47,386 nt of DNA from a virus, in IMG/VR virus record IMGVR_UViG_3300007960_000004, positions 1 through 47,386 of that record. One strand, written 5' to 3'. The first letter of the stretch is position 1. Every line of letters starts with the position of its first letter. Below the pieces are notes generated by a model. That model had not been told where the DNA came from, ran no database searches, and worked only from the letters and a program-made list of their open reading frames with translations. The translations under genes were made by a program, and so were the position numbers. Positions 45,131 to 47,386 of the stretch are shown piece after piece.

Positions 45131-45448
45131 ATGCTTACTGAGTTGAAGGACGGGCTCGAAGCCATCTCCATGAAGCACCATGTGGGCACCAAGATCGTCT
45201 GCCCCGTGTGTGAGGTGGTGATGGACTGCGCTGACGCAGTCGAGGTGACTGTGGTGGACACCAAGAGCATGAAGCACCACTTCTGTCGGGTCTGCTGTGC
45301 CAGCTGCGCGGACAAGATGAACCTGGTGGGCACCACCCGCGAGGTCGTGAAGAAGGTTGCCGCCGAGACGGGCACCGATCTCACGGTCACCGTCGTGGAC
45401 GGTCGCACGGTGGACTGGTCGATGGCCAACATGATGGAGGGACTGTAA
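45131..45448 (+). CDS. Small zinc-ribbon-like early protein, 105 aa
   Basis: Starts MLTELKDGLEAISMKHHVGT, with AAGGAG before the ATG. Two Cys clusters, CPVCEVVMDC and CRVCCASC, separated by about 35 residues, fit a zinc ribbon; a helical C-terminal half follows (REVVKKVAAETGTDLTVTVV). The stop codon shares one base with the next start. Function is unknown; such small zinc proteins commonly interfere with host factors, but this is not shown here. Confidence 0.7.
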   Translation: MLTELKDGLEAISMKHHVGTKIVCPVCEVVMDCADAVEVTVVDTKSMKHHFCRVCCASCADKMNLVGTTREVVKKVAAETGTDLTVTVVDGRTVDWSMANMMEGL

Positions 45449-45933
45449 TGACCAACGGACGCTTCACTTTCCTCAATACCGAGAGCGGCAAGCACCGGAC
45501 CATCAGGCTGAAGACACAGCCCGTGGACTCTGACTGGATGGCAGGCGAGACGGTTGTCTCCCTCCTGACCGGCCCGTGCAACGACCAGGATTTCCAGAGC
45601 TTTGGCCTGCTGATGGACGGGGACACCACTGACCGGCGCGTCATCCTGTGGAAGAAGCACCGGCCCAGCCCCCGCGACTTCCGCAAGAACAAGTGGATGT
45701 TCTACAGCTGCCTGGTCCTCCGGGCCCTCCCCCTCGTGCAGGATGCCATCGAGGAGATGGCCGACGACGCCGAGGATCTCACGATCCCCGTGGAGCTGCA
45801 CCTGGGTGGCAACCACTACGAGGTGCTGGTCGAGACGACCTGCCGCGCCTGTGGGCGTAGCCTGACCACCCCCCGGTCGATCAAGACCGGGATTGGCCCC
45901 AAGTGCGCCGAGAAGGAGGGCGCCAATGGATGA
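45448..45933 (+). CDS. DUF6011-containing protein, 161 aa
   Basis: The C-terminal part (TTCRACGRSLTTPRSIKTGI then GPKCAEKEG) is the DUF6011 zinc-finger pattern C-x2-C ... G-x-KC. The N-terminal 100 residues form a compact beta-rich domain (RFTFLNTESGKHRTIRLKTQ, DFQSFGLLMDGDTTDRRVIL). DUF6011 proteins are common in actinobacterial and phage genomes; I know of no defined function. Its ATG shares one base with the preceding stop and it overlaps the 25-aa gene after it. Confidence 0.75.
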   Translation: MTNGRFTFLNTESGKHRTIRLKTQPVDSDWMAGETVVSLLTGPCNDQDFQSFGLLMDGDTTDRRVILWKKHRPSPRDFRKNKWMFYSCLVLRALPLVQDAIEEMADDAEDLTIPVELHLGGNHYEVLVETTCRACGRSLTTPRSIKTGIGPKCAEKEGANG

Positions 45934-46003
45934 ACTCGAGACGTTTGCAGGGTTCCTGCTGCTGTTGGCAGGGGCCCTGCTCTTTTGGTTCTGTACCACA
46001 TAG
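45926..46003 (+). CDS. Single-pass membrane micropeptide, 25 aa
   Basis: A 25-residue ORF whose ATG overlaps the previous stop region by 8 nt (AATGGATGA). The product has an acidic N-terminus (MDELE) followed by a pure transmembrane stretch, FAGFLLLLAGALLFWFC, and TT. AAGGAGGG lies seven bases before the ATG. The length fits one bilayer-spanning helix. It may be a holin-like or regulatory micropeptide. Too short for the usual ORF cutoffs. Confidence 0.55.
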   Translation: MDELETFAGFLLLLAGALLFWFCTT

Positions 46004-46013
46004 GAGATGAGAG

Positions 46014-46193
46014 ATGGCACGGAGAGTGAGAGCAGGGCAGAGGCACGATGAGGTCCACGACACCATGAAGGACCGCCGGGGCTTCCAGCACTTGTACGGC
46101 CTGGGCCCCCAGACCGACAACTGGCAGAGGGCCGAGGCCGCTAAGGTACAGCGCAACATCGCAGCCCGTAGACGCGGGGAGGAGGTGCTCTAG
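46014..46193 (+). CDS. Small basic protein, 59 aa
   Basis: MARRVRAGQRHDEVHDTMKD then RRGFQHLYGLGPQTDNWQRA and a final Arg-rich helix. Rich in Arg and His, so likely nucleic-acid binding. GGAG upstream (taGGAGatgagagATG). Its stop (TAG at 46191) overlaps the GTG start of the next gene by one base, indicating coupling. No family recognised. Confidence 0.65.
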   Translation: MARRVRAGQRHDEVHDTMKDRRGFQHLYGLGPQTDNWQRAEAAKVQRNIAARRRGEEVL

Positions 46194-46669
46194 TGGAAGG
46201 CACAGCGGATCTGGACGACGCCATTGCCGCCACGGACAAACGGGTGGCCGAGCTGCGCGAGCTACTGAGTGGCGCGCTGAGCGAGGAGCAGCGGATGGCA
46301 TACAAGCGGGAGCTGGACAAGCTCACGGTGCAGCCGGTGGCCAGGTACTGCACCGAATGCCGTACGAGGCTCAACAGCTACAACACGGGGACACGGTGCA
46401 TCCCCTGCGAGACATCGTACCAGAAGGAGCGAAGCACCGCGCCCCGCTGCCCGTACTGCACCAACCGCCACAAGGGCCCCGGCAAGATCTACAAGGACGG
46501 CATGTGCCGCCAGTGCTGGGAAGCCAGCGGGGTCTGCAAGCAGTGCGGGAGACGTGTGCGCCGATGGAGCTGCCGCGAGTGTGGCATCCGCATGCGCAAC
46601 GTAACGGACGAGTGCCCGTCATGCCACATCGACGCGCACCACAGGTCAGGAGTGAGACATGCCCAGTAA
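46193..46669 (+). CDS. Multi-zinc-ribbon protein with coiled-coil start, 158 aa, GTG start
   Basis: Residues 1-45 form a helix (ATDKRVAELRELLSGALSEE). Six Cys-pair sites follow: CTEC, CIPC, CPYC, CRQC, CKQC, CREC and a final CPSC, that is three or more zinc ribbons in series (YCTECRTRLNSYNTGTRCIP then RCPYCTNRHKGPG). Such serial zinc ribbons bind DNA, RNA or RNA polymerase. The GTG start is supported by its one-base overlap with the preceding stop. It overlaps the next gene by 11 nt. Confidence 0.75.
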   Translation: MEGTADLDDAIAATDKRVAELRELLSGALSEEQRMAYKRELDKLTVQPVARYCTECRTRLNSYNTGTRCIPCETSYQKERSTAPRCPYCTNRHKGPGKIYKDGMCRQCWEASGVCKQCGRRVRRWSCRECGIRMRNVTDECPSCHIDAHHRSGVRHAQ

Positions 46670-47120
46670 GTATGACACGATGACCCACGCCGAGCTGGTG
46701 GCCCAGCTCAAGAAGGCCCAGCGCAGTCGCGCCTCGTTGAAGGGGCGGGTGACGGTGCTGGAGAAGATGTACGACCACGCACAGACGCAGTCGATGTCCC
46801 ACTGCGAGAGGATCCAGGAACAGGCCAAGAAGCAGGCGTCCCACCTGGAGGAGATCGAAAACCTGAAGCAGCACCTGACCGTGGCGCAGAACCAGTTGAA
46901 GAAGGCCCGAGCGGATATCCACTCCCGCGAGGATCAGATCCGCGTCATCAACGCCAAGCTCGAGCGGATCAAGAACCTCATCGTCATCTGGTCGGAGTTC
47001 AACCTGAAGGACCCCCACGGTATCACCCGTGTGATCAAGGACGGTGACACCCAGGTGCTGCGTCTGCTGAAGAAGGTGATGGCTGAGCTGCTCGACCTGG
47101 ATGTTCTGCTCGGATTTTGA
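46659..47120 (+). CDS. Coiled-coil protein, 153 aa
   Basis: Almost entirely helical: HAELVAQLKKAQRSRASLKG, VTVLEKMYDHAQTQSM, then RIQEQAKKQASHLEEIENLK and QHLTVAQNQLKKARADIHSR, a long parallel coiled coil up to residue about 115. A short globular end follows (FNLKDPHGITRVIKDGDTQV). Probably an oligomeric adaptor. It lies directly before the SNF2 helicase gene (15 nt gap) and may be part of the replication complex; that is inference. Confidence 0.75.
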   Translation: MPSKYDTMTHAELVAQLKKAQRSRASLKGRVTVLEKMYDHAQTQSMSHCERIQEQAKKQASHLEEIENLKQHLTVAQNQLKKARADIHSREDQIRVINAKLERIKNLIVIWSEFNLKDPHGITRVIKDGDTQVLRLLKKVMAELLDLDVLLGF

Positions 47121-47135
47121 GCTGGAGCCCGATCT

Positions 47136-47386
47136 ATGATCACTGCTGCCCTCGATGAAGTGAAGCCCATGCTCTACATCCGATGCAGCCAGGACGAGAA
47201 CGCTCTGTTCAAATCCTGCGGCTTCACCTTCGACCACAACCGCTTCGCCTGGATGACGAACCACGCGCACGTAGCCAAGCAGGCAGCACCTCTGCTGCCG
47301 AAGAGCCTGCGCAAGAAGATCCAGGGGTGGCTGACTCGCGAGTCCAGGGAGGTGGTGCGCTCGAGGGCGCAGGACTCCACGTTCAC
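47136..47386 (+). CDS. SNF2-family helicase, N-terminal part (continues at base 2)
   Basis: The true start of the helicase: ATG at 47136, MITAALDEVKPMLYIRCSQD, then NHAHVAKQAAP crossing into the terminal repeat, after which the frame continues at base 124 of the window. The 72 residues before the portion that starts at base 89 form a small N-terminal domain (FKSCGFTFDHNRFAWMTN) seen in phage SNF2 proteins. The upstream ribosome site is weak (GGAG about 10 nt away). Confidence 0.9.
   Translation, partial: MITAALDEVKPMLYIRCSQDENALFKSCGFTFDHNRFAWMTNHAHVAKQAAPLLPKSLRKKIQGWLTRESREVVRSRAQDSTF
47264..47386. repeat. Direct terminal repeat, right copy
   Basis: Identical to bases 1-123. See the left copy. 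When one copy is removed the genome length is 47,263 bp. Confidence 0.97.

Overview
The window is the complete or near-complete genome of a tailed bacteriophage with podovirus-type (T7-like) tail and ejection genes, about 47.3 kb and GC-rich. Bases 1-123 are repeated exactly at 47264-47386. One SNF2-type helicase gene reads through that junction in frame, so the sequence closes into a circle of about 47,263 bp (circularly permuted genome or circular assembly). No host genes, integrase, RNA polymerase, CRISPR array or convincing tRNA was seen. The host cannot be named from the sequence.

Layout. (1) Rightward replication block, 47136 through the junction to 6374: SNF2 helicase, a K/P/E-repeat protein, a DUF2800 Cas4-like nuclease, a DUF2815 single-strand binding protein, family A DNA polymerase and two tiny genes. 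(2) Leftward structural block, 44336 down to 6313. Read in transcription order it holds: an HTH regulator and a metallophosphoesterase; a prim-pol/helicase; a 0.4-kb AT-rich repeat region that could be an origin; a run of small zinc-ribbon and accessory proteins; terminase small and large subunits; the portal; a spike-base protein, a beta-helix protein and other appendage proteins; a glycosyltransferase; a Bbp19-like protein; scaffold; major capsid; Bbp16-like cement; T7-like tail tubular proteins A and B; gp13-like and gp14-like internal proteins; a 752-aa internal protein; a 2841-aa multidomain virion protein; tail fibre; a collar-domain protein; a DUF1353 protein; and a methyltransferase with two glycosyltransferases. 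(3) Rightward early block, 44538-47120: small Cys-rich, coiled-coil and membrane peptides behind two near-duplicate sigma70-like promoters. Blocks 2 and 3 diverge from a control region (44337-44537) that carries a perfect 10-bp inverted repeat next to the HTH gene.

The virion is mosaic. The head resembles Bordetella phage BPP-1 (Bbp16, GP7/Bbp17-type capsid, Bbp19), the spike-base protein resembles that of gene transfer agents, and the tail and ejection proteins follow T7 order.

Most notable observations: (a) the 2841-aa protein combines an ADP-ribosyltransferase-like domain, a radical-SAM-like Cys domain with an auxiliary Cys cluster, and a zincin peptidase; (b) at least five otherwise unrelated proteins, mostly of the replication and packaging modules, end in an acidic D-F-L-x tail, and others end in a similar acidic tail; (c) a 117-nt candidate structured RNA with nested helices and a U-run lies at 40350-40466; (d) a GGAGGACTGACATG translation-start cassette is reused at several gene junctions; (e) no canonical endolysin is recognisable. 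All family names come from reading the translated sequence by eye; no database search was run.
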